A model generated the notes under the pieces. The model saw only the letters and a list, made by a program, of their open reading frames with translations, did not search any database and was not told the origin of the DNA. The position numbers and the translations under genes were made by a program. DNA of 64,000 bases from Stomoxys calcitrans (taxonomy: Eukaryota; Arthropoda; Insecta; Diptera; Muscidae). Below, piece after piece: positions 1 through 10,126 of this stretch. Each line of letters begins with the position of its first letter. Positions within the stretch are counted from its first letter, which is position 1. The stretch is from NCBI RefSeq assembly GCF_963082655.1, contig NC_081554.1, positions 46,124,826 to 46,188,825 of the forward strand, read 5' to 3'.

Positions 1-1132
1 GGTCCACTGGGAGATTAAGGGGAGAATCCCCATGCGGTCCAGTGCGGCGATAGCCCCTATCTCCTCATTATCGAAGGCCCCCTCAATATCCGAGACCGCC
101 GCAAAAGTGTCCTCCTTTTGACAGAGAGACGTCTCGTCTTTCGGTACCACCTCGTGAAGGGCCGCCTCCACAGACCTGCCTTTGAGGTATGCGTATTGTG
201 CCCCACTGAAGTTTTTTGGCGTCAGTCCCCCTTTCACTTTCAGGTCTATCAGTCTTTGCAGTGTTTTTAGCCAAAATGATGACAGACTAATAGGTCTTCG
301 CCTTACTGTGGTTTATTCTTCCCGCCTTCGGGATAAAGACCACCTTGACTTCACTCCATGCCCTCGATATGTAGGACCATGCCAGGCTTGCTCGGAAGAT
401 GCGCTCAAGCCATGGCAGGGTGACTCCAAGGGACTCCTGCACCAGTCCTGGGATAATTCCGTTAGGTCCGGCCCGCGCTATCTTCTCCTCGTCAAGGATG
501 TCCCTGATGAGGTCATCCGTTAAGGCCACATGTGTAGGTATTGCGATGTTCTGATCGCCGACCTCTTCCTGGCCACCTAGGATATGAGCCTCCATCGAAA
601 GTTCCACCGTCTCTTGCCCACTTTCAGTGTAAGTCCCGTCCTCCCTCCTCAGGGAGCTAGGCGTGATGGGATCCTTCGAGATCACATTGCGCCACCAAGA
701 TGCCAATTCCCCACAAAATTGCGCCCAAGAACTACTCTTCGCCTTCCTCGTCTCTTTCTTGAACTTGCCAAGGGCGTCACGATACTCGTCCCAGCCCTCT
801 GCCGTGTTTTCTCTCTTGGCCTTATTTAAAAGCTTTCTGCTCTCCCTTCTGAGCACCTTCAATTCCGGTGGCCACCATGACTGCCTGATTCCACGTGGCG
901 GTACTCTTTCGGGACATGCCTTTAAAAAGGCCTCATTCAGGCATCCCGTGACAAGATTGACTGCGGTCTCCAGTTCCCTTACGTCTTCCAGAGGCCCCCT
1001 TGTGCGCCCCATTTTCTGCATCTGTTCTCTGAACTTCTCCCAGTCGGTCCTCCTCGGGTTTCTGTATGGTATCCTCCTCCCCCCCTCGTGCTTGACCCGA
1101 AAACATATCCTACAGTGATCCGAAAAGGAGAA
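1..1132 (-). pseudogene. Reverse transcriptase domain of the R1/LOA-like element
   Basis: The frame runs from the endonuclease-RT linker (SDHCRICFRVKHEGG at about 1121-1080) through an uninterrupted 244-codon stretch at 1021-287 that ends in VVFIPKAGR and AKTY. A loss of about 5 bp near 287-292 then changes the frame. The RT resumes as PISLSSFWLKTLQRL, then KGRSVEAALHEVV, and reaches motif A as SDIEGAFDN at about 80-50. The catalytic Asp of motif A is present. The YxDD box would lie beyond the window edge. In a live element this domain makes cDNA at the nicked target. Confidence 0.88.
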
Positions 1133-1770
1133 CTATGTGGAAACGTTCCACTCCAAAACCCTCACCGAGTCACTATTCGTCACAAACGTTATATCTATAA
1201 CCTGTTCCCTGATCCGTCGGTAGAAAGTAGGGGCATTGCCCCTATAGCCTACAACTAAGCCCTTGGATAAAATGTAATCAAAATGTAACTCACCTCTTTC
1301 ATTGGTATCCGTGCTTCCCCAGAGACTGTGGTGTACATTGGCGTCACAAGCACAAGATCTTGCCCCTTCTCCTAGCACCAACCGACCAAGGCCCGTACTG
1401 TGTCTGTAGGGGGGTTGTCCACATCGTAAGGTAGGTACATAGAGGCCAGGACCAGTAATGGTTTGCGGGGTCTCTCCAAGGCACCTACCGATAGGTCTTC
1501 ATCGCTGTTCAAATCCGTACTGGCTACGATATAGCTTCTAATTTTACCTTCTTTGGGGTGGATGGGGGTTTGTAGATTCAGATTTCGTGATCTGAGTTCA
1601 CGATCTTGGTTACCTCCTAACCACGGTTCTTGAACGAGGGCTACATCAGTGCCATCTCTCCCCATAGCTCTCAGCAGCTCATCCGTTGCTGCTTCTGAGT
1701 GGTGTAGGTTAATCTGCACCATCTTCAAGCAGCCCATGCCCACTAGTACCCTAGATGGCGTCGACTTCAT
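1133..1770 (-). pseudogene. AP-like endonuclease (EEP) of the R1/LOA-like element
   Basis: The N-terminal half (1770-1372) has KMVQINLHHSEAATDELL and VALVQEPWLGG, the first metal-binding blocks of an exonuclease-endonuclease-phosphatase domain. The C-terminal half (1381-1133) has CDANVHHSLWGS, then DYILSKGL, then VIDITFVTNSDSV, leading to SDHC at about 1120. The halves are in different frames: a stop follows ALVGWC and a one-base loss lies near 1340-1350. A further in-frame TAG sits at 1133-1135. This domain nicks the target to prime reverse transcription. Confidence 0.87.
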
Positions 1771-2110
1771 CGGCGGGCAGGACCATTCTCACATGGTTTA
1801 AGCAAAACTTGACCTCTCCCAGCGAGGACTTCAGGAGTGACAAGGATTCTGAACCAACCCTGATCCAGAGGTCCTTGCTATTACCTTTATCCCTCGCTCG
1901 TCCCCTTACAATTGTCCAGCTCTCCGCTAGCAGATGCTTATTCTGCCTTTTAAGCAGCCTGAGTATAGCTTCGTCCTCCAAAACTGGTGGAGGAATCCAC
2001 ACTCGCAGCGTCGTCTAGCGAGTGATCTGATCAATCGGGACCAGCTCTATCTTCATGCCAGGCCAAGGAGGGTGGAGGCCACCGATGCAGGTCGAAAGAA
2101 AATCTAGAGC
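1751..2110 (-). pseudogene. C-terminal part of ORF1, DUF4780-like
   Basis: The minus-strand frame has VWIPPPVLEDEAILRLLKRQ at about 2005-1945, then SWTIV and a DLWIRVGSESLSLLK block, ending in VLPADEVDAI at 1751. A WxPPP start followed by LLxxQN and a second beta-rich half resembles the DUF4780-type C-terminal domain of ORF1 in some fly retrotransposons; that is from memory of the family. A TAG stop at about 2016-2018 splits it from an upstream in-frame piece (MKIELVPIDQITR). It overlaps the endonuclease start by about 20 bp, as ORF1 and ORF2 often do. Confidence 0.6.
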
Positions 2111-2344
2111 TTGGTGTGTGTACAATATTCACAAAAAGTTATACACAGATAAATGTATAAGTAAAAACAACAAAAACGTTTGGTGTAACAACAGAAAGTC
2201 TGCTGGAAATGGGACAGAAGTATTTTTTTGCAAAACCATTAAATTTTTTCTGCTGGTTTCAGGTAGTAAAAACTTGACTGAAGACTTAAATGTCATAAAT
2301 ATTTTAAATAGTTGTATATTAAATCATATCTTTTAATTTGATTT

Positions 2345-3040
2345 TAATACCCCCACCATAGGTTGGGGGTAACACCTTGAAATATTCGTCTAAGACCCCA
2401 TAGAGTATATATATTCTTGATCCGTCTGTCGAAATCACGATAGCGATCGAACGCCAAAAGCTAAAACAAATACAAATTTTGCCCATGAACACTCCACTAA
2501 GGAACTGGGGCAAACTTCGCACATATCAATGAGTGCAGTCCGATTCAAGTTTTAAGCTCAATGATAAGGGGCCTCCTTTTTATAGCCGAGTCCGAACGGC
2601 GTGCCGCATAGTACCTACAAATGGGTCATATTTAGATTTAGCTCCCATATAAACCGATCTCTCGATTTAACTTTTTGGGCCCTTACAAGCCGCAATTTTC
2701 GTACGATTTGGCTGAAATTTTCAATGCGGTGTGCTATTACGACTTCCACCAACTGTGCAAATAGGGTCCAAATTAGTCTATAACCTGATATAGCTACCAA
2801 ATAAACGGATCTCCTGATTTGACATCTTTAGCCCTTGAAAGCCGCAATTTTTGTCCGATTTAGTTAAAATTTTGCACATTCGTTCTGCTATGACTTCCAA
2901 CACCTGTGCCAATTACGGTTCAAAAAACCATAAAATAATGCCCTTTAACGAAATTTAATTTAGATAAAATTGTAGCGGAATCCATGGTGGTGGCTTCCCA
3001 ACATTCGGCCCGGCCGAACTTAGAACGCTTTAACTTGTTA
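2345..3040 (+). repeat. Mini-me-like repeat, type A, with SINE fragment inside
   Basis: It opens with the TACCCCCACCATAGG inverted-repeat head, followed by the TATATATA core and TCCGTCTGTCGAAA. About two degenerate type-A units follow (AAACCGATCTC, GACTTC, CAACTGTGC). The tail is CCATGGTGGTGG, the hairpin TTCGGCCCGGCCGAACTTA and TTAACTTGTT. Position 2466-2612 is a foreign SINE piece. Assignment to mini-me/DINE-1-like (Helentron-derived) elements is inferred from the core microsatellites, subterminal inverted repeats and terminal hairpin. Confidence 0.8.
2466..2612 (-). mobile_element. Fragment of the tRNA-derived SINE (3' half)
   Basis: From ATTTTGCCCATGAACA to GAACGGCGTGCCGCA the stretch matches the 3' halves of the SINE copies at 20891-21203 and 36115-36432, in reverse orientation. 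The tRNA-like head is missing. It interrupts a type-A mini-me copy, whose sequence resumes at about 2620 with AAATGGGTCATATTTAG. Confidence 0.8.
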
Positions 3041-3740
3041 AATACATTTTACCCTCATTCTTTTGCACCAGATGTATTTTAAGCCAAATTTTAAAATTCT
3101 ACCTCTATCCATCCATCCTGTACAAAGTTCATCCATTTCGTACCTGTCTAGTATCTAAATGTATAAATTTTTTAAAAACTCGTATAGTTACCCAATTATG
3201 GTTGCCACAATGTACTTAAGTTCCAAAATTCAGAGCTCTAGTTTAAATTACAATGAAAGTACCAAATAGTACCAATTTCGGTACTAAATATACTATTCAA
3301 CCCACTTTCGGTGCGATTTTCCAAAATTTTTTTTACCAAACCTTATTTTTTCGAGATGATTTTTAATTTGAACCCAAAAACTAAATTTTAACCCTTTCCG
3401 TTCGCGCTGGGCAAATATGTAACATTTCATACTTTTCGGTACTTTTTAGTACCTAAACTAACATAAACGAAAGAGTAACATTCATTCAAATTTCATGATT
3501 ATAGCTTTAGCCATTTGGGCTGTGCGACGATCAGTCAGTCAGTCAGCAATCAGTCAAAGACGCAACTCTTTTATACATGTAGATAAAGTATACAATTTTC
3601 TCTACCGGATCATCCTATGCTATCTACGATAATTTTATGTAAATCGGTTCAACCGTTGTTGTGTCTATTCAGGCGTATGTACATATGATTAAACAAGCAA
3701 ACATACAAAATCAAATAGATTTTTTTTCATAAGAAAAAAT
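3041..3740. repeat. Relic of a GTACC-rich repeat (same family as 17.4-18.6 kb)
   Basis: It has repeated AGTACC and GGTACT words, the phrase CCGTTCGCGCTGGGCAAATA and an end with CATTTGGGCTGTGCGACGAT, (CAGT)n and GACGCAACTCTTTTATACA. The same order of words occurs at 18150-18605. No reading frame was found. The element class was not recognised. Confidence 0.6.
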
Positions 3741-4624
3741 ATATTATCCCACCACCCAATGTAAACAAACAAACAATAAGACCCCTAACCTAGGACGTAA
3801 CGCGTCCCATATTGCGTGGTGTGATCTGTGGCTATGCTTTTCCATTGTAAGAAAACATCTCCCCTTAAGCTCGTTTCGAAAATGAAATAAACCAAACATT
3901 TTCATCTTCTATCCTTGGTAAAAAATGTTTACTTCTTTAAGTTTTTATTTCCTTAAACTATCTTAAATTTTTTCGCATATACTAAAATATCTTGACTGAG
4001 CAGAATCGCACACAATTGTATGTCTGCATATGTTCCACTTCAATCTTTACACACAATACCCACCCACTATCGATCGTTCATAACTGGATGTCTTTTTTTT
4101 ATTTCTACTTTGATTTTTACCAGTTGCATCGATGAATTGAGTTGTTCTTACTCATCCAAAAATAAATGCAAATGCACACGTCACAGTGTGCAGCCCGAAA
4201 CAACCGACTGACTTTTACGCTAAAGAACACTAAGGCCACGAACATCCCTTGCCTCCATAACACCATGGCACATTTAACTCTTCCCCTCACACTCTCACCC
4301 ATTCATTGCTTCCATAATTTGATACGAATTGGCACAGCTTAAGAAAACAACCAACAACAATGTTTTGTGCTTCTTCTTTTTATTGTTCATTATTCTATTT
4401 GAAAATAATAAATAACCACAGACGTCACAGCCCAAAACACTCAGCCCTCTCCCCCACCCCACGACACAACATAGTAAAGCGCATTCTATACTTAGCGCAA
4501 CCAACTCTTTCCTCCCATCTTCTGCTCCCATATTCAACACCTTCGTAGTAATAATGACCTAATGCTCACTCAATCTAACTGTTCTACTCTCACCTTTTGA
4601 ACGCACACAACATGCCATTGCAGT
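3741..4624. other. Low-repeat stretch, no feature recognised
   Basis: AT-rich DNA without a convincing reading frame or known repeat. Short open frames on both strands look like chance. Confidence 0.5.
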
Positions 4625-4926
4625 CATTTAGTCTCGCTGCATAAAAACTATGAGTCATGCAAGTCAGTGCGCTAATGCTTCATTTGTTGTTTTTATTTTT
4701 TTTTTCTTGGGATCTCCCCACTCTCTTAAACTCCAACTAGAACCTTAGTTCTCCACAAGTTTTCCTTTTTTTCTGCTGTGCTTTTTGGTCCGTCTGATTG
4801 GTATAAAGTAATTTGCATTTAGTTTCTTTCGGGTGATCGTCGCGTTAACAACTTTACATTCGTTGTGCGAATGATTTCGTTGCCAGTTGATTGAGAAGCA
4901 AATCAACAAATCATAAGGAATACAAT
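4625..4926 (+). repeat. Duplicated promoter-like module, copy 1
   Basis: About 300 bp that recurs at 5160-5443 with many substitutions and small indels, so the duplication is not recent. Shared blocks include TATGAGTCATGC, CTCCACAAGT, TTGGTATAAAG, AGTTTCTTTCGGG, GATCGTCG and CATAAGGAATACAAT. It holds AAGTCAGTGCG, an arthropod initiator-like word, about 30 bp after ATAAAAA, and a second TATAAA near 4802. Confidence 0.8.
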
Positions 4927-5159
4927 ACCGCACCAGCCCGGAATACGTACCACAAACTCGCCCTTATAAAACCCTTGGCCGTTTAATCTTTTTTATTTGC
5001 AAATTCGCGGCCGCAATAAGCAGCCGTTTAATAATAAATGTACATGTACAACAAGGTTCACATTGGCACAAGTGCAGTTGAGTAAAGTTTTTCCAATTAA
5101 AAAAAAAGTGTCTTATTGGCATAACATTATACTCTTCTGTTTCCATTTGTATTTGCCTT

Positions 5160-5443
5160 CATTTAGTGGCGCTGTATAAAAAGTATGAGTCATGCCAGTC
5201 AGGGCGCCACTGCTTCATTTGCTGTTTATTTATATTCTCTGGATCTCTCCCACTCTCTCGCATACTCTCAAATTCCAACTTGAACCGTAGTTCTCCACAA
5301 GTGTTCCTTTTATTCTGCAGTGCTTTCAGGCAAGTCTCATTGGTATAAAGAAATTTACTTTTAGTTTCTTTCGGGCGATCGTCGGGTGAACAACTTCAAA
5401 TTCGTTGCGCGGGTGGCTTCGTTGCCATCATAAGGAATACAAT
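5160..5443 (+). repeat. Duplicated promoter-like module, copy 2
   Basis: It repeats 4625-4926 in the same orientation, offset by about 535 bp. It contains GTATAAAAAG at about 5174 with CCAGTCAGG about 25 bp downstream, and GTATAAAG at about 5343. Either TATA word could belong to a core promoter. Old LTR remnants are an alternative, but no TG...CA ends, primer-binding site or gag/pol sequence was seen nearby. Confidence 0.75.
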
Positions 5444-5800
5444 TTTCAAGTCTTTTGTCTTTGCTTTGTTTTGCTAAAATGCCTATAAGTCGAGTAATTA
5501 TGTTTTCGTGGTGTGTAGTGTCGAAGAAAATATAAAAAAAGACAATGAATGCATAACGATAATCTGCAAAAGCAAAATGATGTTAACAAAGTTTAATTGG
5601 AAGAAAAAAATAATAAAAAACATAACGTTTTCATAGCAAAAGTGAACGATTGACCGTGTGTGATTTCTGGCATAGAAAATAAACGGGAATATACAGTTAT
5701 AAATGCAAGTTAAAGCAAAATCAAAAACTTCAAATGGCTGGAAGTTGCTGCTCGCTTATCTAAAGCAACACAATTCTATTGGAATTGAGATTCAAACGCA
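5444..5800. other. AT-rich unique stretch, possibly transcribed leader
   Basis: A-rich DNA with no long frame and no match to the repeats in the window. It lies between the duplicated module and the promoter-like block, so it could be leader sequence. Confidence 0.35.
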
Positions 5801-6208
5801 TTTCCTCATTCAATCTCTCTCTTTAGTTGATTTTTCTTCGGTAAAAGTTTTACAACGGAGTTGCGGTCGCTCTGCCGGCAGAGCAGTGCGCGTTAAATGA
5901 CTATACGTTCGTCGTGTGAGTGTGAAAGTGTATACGAAAAGACAATATTGAACGGACCGAATGTGTTTCAATGAAATCTGTGGAAGAGAACTGTAAGGGG
6001 AAACGAATGGTAATGTGTTTGTGTGTTTACCATATGAAAAGGAGATCTTGTGTATTATTAATATGAGGTGAGCCTTAACTTATGCATGGATATGGAAGAG
6101 AGTTTGGATGTTTGTTTTAAAGGAAATAGTTACCAGCAGAAGCATATACAAAGATTTTCAAATGACTGCTACTAAAGGCCGAAAGGTGAAACATGGAAGC
6201 TTTATTTG
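5801..6208 (+). promoter_or_regulatory. Candidate promoter and first exon ending in a splice donor
   Basis: A GC-rich block has the perfect palindrome GCTCTGCCGGCAGAGC at 5869-5884, then GTTAAATG and CGTTCGTCGTGTGAGTG, unlike the flanking AT-rich DNA. Downstream, AAACATGGAAGC at 6189-6200 gives an ATG in good context (6193) that stays open for 16 nt (MEALF plus one base) before TTTG|GTAAGTG at 6208/6209, a near-perfect donor. An alternative donor GAG|GTGAGC lies near 6066. No downstream exon could be linked with confidence, so this is a hypothesis. Confidence 0.27.
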
Positions 6209-6706
6209 GTAAGTGGGTATTTGTTTGCTTACATGCTTAGTAAGATTGTACTTAGGTTAGTAGAATAGTTTCGAGGCAATAAAATTGTCAGTATTATTGC
6301 CATTTAAAATTGGTAAAAGAAAAACTTGATAAGCATAGACCAAGTCTTTAAAAACGTTTTTTTTTATATATCTTAAGATAATTGTACCAAATTGTGCATA
6401 AATTCGAAACTTAATTGAAAAAAAAACGTATGTACTGTAGCTTCCAGTCAAAATATTATCCAATTCATTAATACATCAGTAAATATATAAAAAAAATACA
6501 GTACCTCTATTACGGCTTTTGGTTGCCAGATGTCGCTAGTAAAAACGACCTATTCTTTCAGTTACATTTTAGTTACAAGTAGAGACCAACAGGTGCCGTT
6601 GGTCAAAATGGAATCAATCTTTTCAGCGATTTTCCTAAATTTTAATATTTTAGGGGTAATTTTGCTTTAGTGAGCCTAATCCGCACATGCACTGCACATG
6701 CATTAT
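6209..6706. other. Unique AT-rich stretch
   Basis: No gene or known repeat seen. It would be intron if the candidate first exon is real. Confidence 0.4.
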
Positions 6707-6939
6707 GGCTGGTACTATGTGCGTTTTTCGCGGCATTTTTTAGTGGTTGCATTTTTTGGAAAATATATTTTGAAGCAAAAAAACTTGCTAATATCATTCA
6801 GTAGGACATACCTTCATTAATTATAAAAAAAATCTTCATAAAAGTTTCATGTTTTCATTGAGGTTTTGGTAGTATTTCGAAAAAGCAACCGTGAAATATT
6901 TTTGCGTTTCAATTGTGAAAAACGAAAACAGTACCAGCC
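6707..6939. mobile_element. Candidate MITE with about 25-bp terminal inverted repeats
   Basis: The left end GGCTGGTACTATGTGCG plus TTTTTC is matched in reverse at the right end (GAAAAACGAAAACAG then TACCAGCC). The element is about 233 bp and has no coding capacity. TTAT on the left and TTTAT on the right may be remains of a target duplication. The superfamily was not determined. Confidence 0.55.
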
Positions 6940-7195
6940 TTTATGTGGTAGAGGTTCCGTCCTATGAAATACGATGCCATCTATGTGTTCAAAATTGTCC
7001 CTAATTGACGATTATCTTTAGTTGTTGTATGGCTTTGTTAAATAGATCTTAAACGGCTAGGTTTATGGCGACACTACTTAAAAACAACTCCCTAGTAGAT
7101 TTTCGAACCACTTTTTCAACGTTTCATTAAGAGCTATCAGCGGCCACTAGATGTCGATCTAGCTAGTTTGAACACCATGTTAGTTTGAACACCAT
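6940..7195. other. Unique stretch with a short tandem duplication
   Basis: TAGTTTGAACACCATG occurs twice in a row just before the mariner MITE. Nothing else was recognised. Confidence 0.4.
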
Positions 7196-7429
7196 GGTTG
7201 CCCAAAAAGTAATTGCGGATTTTTTAAAAGAAAGTAAATGCATTTTTAATAGAACTTAGAATGAACTTTAATCAAATATACTTTTTTTAAACTTTTTTTC
7301 TAAAGCAAGCTAAAAGTAACAGCTGATAACTGACAGAAAAAAGAATGCAATTACAGAGTCACAAGCTATGAAAAAATTTGTCAACGCCGTCTATATGAAA
7401 AATCCGCATTTACTTTTTGGGCAACCCAA
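7196..7429. mobile_element. Mariner-derived MITE
   Basis: The ends GGTTGCCCAAAAAGTAATTG and, in reverse, CAACCCAA match the ends of the mariner at 60644-61927. The interior (AAGCAAGCTAAAAGTAACAG and ACAGAGTCACAAGCT) is the same non-coding flank, without the transposase. TA follows the right end. The first bases of the left end are worn, so this looks like an old copy. Confidence 0.88.
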
Positions 7430-7604
7430 TATATAAACCATTAAGGCCTGACTCACATTCAATCCACGATTTTGATGAACTTTTATGTATTCTTTATTCA
7501 AAGCATTAATAATGACTAAATGATTTTCTTAATTTTTTTTTAACAAAAAAAAAAAAAATATTTTTCCAAAATTAAAAAAAAAAAAACAAAAATTAATTTA
7601 TTGA
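7430..7604. other. Poly(A)/poly(T)-rich spacer
   Basis: Long A and T runs at 7530-7590. No feature seen. Confidence 0.5.
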
Positions 7605-8740
7605 GGAAAGTAATCAGGTAAAAGCGGCCAGGGCGAATCGTGGCAACCCACCACCATGAATACTGCTAAAAATTGATGCAAAATGAATTTAGTTGAAGGG
7701 CATAATTTTATGATGCATAACAAACTTCTGTCAAACCAGAAAAAATTAAAGCTTATAGGAACCGAACAAGGGTGATTGAGAGGCCGTTTTACCTGGGAAC
7801 TATATCTGGTTATAGAGTGATTTAGACCGTATTTGGCGCAGTTGTTGGAATTCGTAATAGAACACCGCATGCAAATTTTCAGCCAAATTGGACAAATATT
7901 GCGCCTTCAAAGGGCTCAAGAAGTCAAATCGGGAGATCGGTTTATATGGGAGCTATATCAGGTTATTGACCAATTTGGACCGTATTTGGAACAGATGTTA
8001 GAAGTCATAACCGAACATTTCAGACAAATGGGACAAATATTACGGCTTGTGAATGCTCAAGAAGTCAAATTGGGAAATCGGTTTATATGAGAGCTATGTC
8101 AGGTTATAGACCGATTTGGATCGTACTTGGCACAGTTGTAGGTAGCCATAATCGAACACCAAATGGAAAATTTCAGCCAAATCGGACAAAAATTGCTTCT
8201 TGTCTTGTCGGTCTATAACCTGATATAGCTCCCACATAAATTAATCTTCTGATTTGGCTTCTTGAGCCCTTACAAGCCACTATTTTTGTCCGATGTGTCT
8301 GAAATTGAGCATGTAGTGTTTTCTTATGACTTTCAACCACTGTGCCAAGTATGGTTTAGATCGGTCTAAAACTTGATATAGCTCCTATACGAGAATTATG
8401 CGATCTTCCGATTTGACTTCTTGAGTCCTTACAAGCCGCATTTTTAGTCCGATTTGGCTGAAATGTTGCATGCGTTGTTCTGTTATGACTTCCAATAACT
8501 GTGCCAAATACGGTCAAAATCACTCTATAATCTGATATTGCTCCCGAGTAAACCGGTCTCTCGATCATCATTGTTCGGTTCCTAGAAGATTTAATTTTTG
8601 CTGGTTTGACAGAAGTTTGGTATGTAGAATAAAATTATGCCCATCAACTAAATTTGTCTTTGTATAAATTTTTAGCACAATCCATGGTGGTGGGTGCAAA
8701 GATTCGGCCAGACCGAACTAAGCAAGCTGTTACAGGTTCT
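7605..8740. repeat. Long inverted repeat made of two type-A mini-me arms
   Basis: The left arm (about 7605-8200) reads as a minus-strand type-A copy and the right arm (about 8205-8740) as a plus-strand copy, joined head to head without the TATA/GTCY core. The arms match along most of their length. For example, CTTCTGTCAAACCAG at 7727 pairs with CTGGTTTGACAGAAG at about 8600, and the distal ends CCACCACCATG and CCATGGTGGTGG also pair. Both outer ends keep traces of the terminal hairpin (GCGGCCAGGGCGAA and TTCGGCCAGACCGAA). Transcription would give a long hairpin RNA. Confidence 0.85.
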
Positions 8741-9179
8741 TGTTTTACTACAAGATTCAATTATTTTACTGCAATTTAAACCTTTTTTATATCTTTGTGT
8801 TTTATTTTTTCAGCATATTCAACAATATTGTTATAATGGGGATAATTAACTGTTTAGAGTCTAATATGAAAACCCTACTGCCTCGGTTTCAATGTACATT
8901 GAGTCCTCCTTGCCTACTCTTAGAAGTTGAAACATCAATATCATCTAAAATGGTCTCCCCACTCAAGTCTCTCGCCAATCTAAAATGGTCGGAAAATTGA
9001 AAATTAAGTTTGAAGATACTTTGAATGTGGGTAAGTAGATCGTACACTTTATTTATTCTTAGTCAGCTTTAGGAGAAATAACTTTATTAACATATATTTT
9101 TATTTGCTTCCTACATTATTTTTTTTTTGCTATATTACCACAAAAGACAGAATAAATTAAAAAATCTATTTATTACTTC
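8741..9179. other. Unique AT-rich stretch
   Basis: No gene recognised. An open frame at 8740-9000 has low-complexity, non-coding-like composition. Confidence 0.4.
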
Positions 9180-10075
9180 GAAAATTTTAAATGGCAATAC
9201 CTCCTGCACTAAGCACAGCAGGGCAAAAGTTAGGTAAATTTGCGTTCACTTCCAAAATTTCAAAATTTTCATGAAAATCAGTCAAAAAACCAATTTTTTG
9301 TATTTCCTTAGCCAATTGTCGAAGAGCAAAGGTTAATTCGTGATCACTTCCAAAAATCCAAAATTTTGGAGAATATCGGTCAAAAATTCTATATTTCACT
9401 TCGAAAACTTTAAATGGCCATGTCTCCTTAACTAAGCGTTGTAGAGAAAAGTAAGATTAATTTTTGATGACTTCCAAAAATTCAAAACTTTGATGAAAAT
9501 CGTCAAAAAAACAATTTTTCTCTTTGAAAACTTTAAATGGCTATATGTTCTTAGTGTCGTGGAGCAAAAGTAAGGTTTATTCCTGATTACTTCCAAAAAT
9601 CCATAATTTTGATAAAAATCGGTCAAAAAACAACTTTGGCCATATTTCCTTAGCGAATCGTCGTAGAGCAAGACGGATTCGTAATCACTTCCAAAAATTC
9701 GAAATTTTGATGAAAATCGTTATCAATGTTCCTCTTCAAAAGCTTTAAATGGCAATATCTCCTTAACTAAGCGTCGTAGAGCAAAAGTAAGGCTAACTCG
9801 TGATCGCTTCCAAAAATTCAAAATATTGATGAAAGTTGGACCAAAAATGAAATTTCATTTCTATCACATCCATAAATTTTCCAAATTTTCATGAAAATCG
9901 CTGAAAAAAGATTTTAATTTGTCCTTGATGCTGTAAATGGTCATATCCCTTAAACTAAGTGTCGTAGAGAAAAAGTATGGTCATTAGTGATCACTTCCAA
10001 AAATTCAAAATTTAAATGAAAATTTTGATGAAAATTTTAAATGGCCATATCTCCTTAAGAAATCCTTGTAAATAA
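9180..10075. repeat. Tandem array, unit about 110-120 bp
   Basis: Seven to eight diverged units share TTTAAATGGC, ATATCTCCTTA, ACTAAGCGTCGTAGAG, CACTTCCAAAAATTC and TTTTGATGAAAATCG. The units differ by many substitutions, so the array is old. It matches no other repeat in the window and has no conserved frame. Confidence 0.85.
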
Positions 10076-10126
10076 AAAACTAAGGATAACTCTTCAACAT
10101 TACCGAAAATTATTTTTTTTTATATA

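Larger units (their letters stand above)
1..2115 (-). mobile_element. R1/LOA-like non-LTR retrotransposon, dead and cut by window edge
   Basis: On the minus strand three coding blocks follow in order: the end of ORF1, an endonuclease and a reverse transcriptase. This is the layout of R1/LOA-group non-LTR retrotransposons, which copy themselves by target-primed reverse transcription. The copy fades out near 2115, so it is 5'-truncated inside ORF1, and it runs off the left edge inside the RT. In-frame stops and frame changes in every block show that it is inactive. The clade rests on motif style (the VVFIPKAGR stretch before RT motif 1, DIEGAFDN at motif A) and has not been tested by phylogeny. 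Confidence 0.88.

Noticed and set aside
182..523. Plus-strand frames over 180-1120
   Set aside because: They are shadows of the minus-strand retrotransposon coding region, which carries all recognisable motifs.
4625..5443. LTR pair of a small retroelement
   Set aside because: The direct repeats lack TG...CA ends, a primer-binding site and a polypurine tract, and the 230 bp between them is too short and has no gag/pol. It is kept only as an alternative.
5703..5900. 65-codon frame just before the promoter-like palindrome
   Set aside because: No domain or codon signal; it crosses the GC-rich palindrome and has poor start context.
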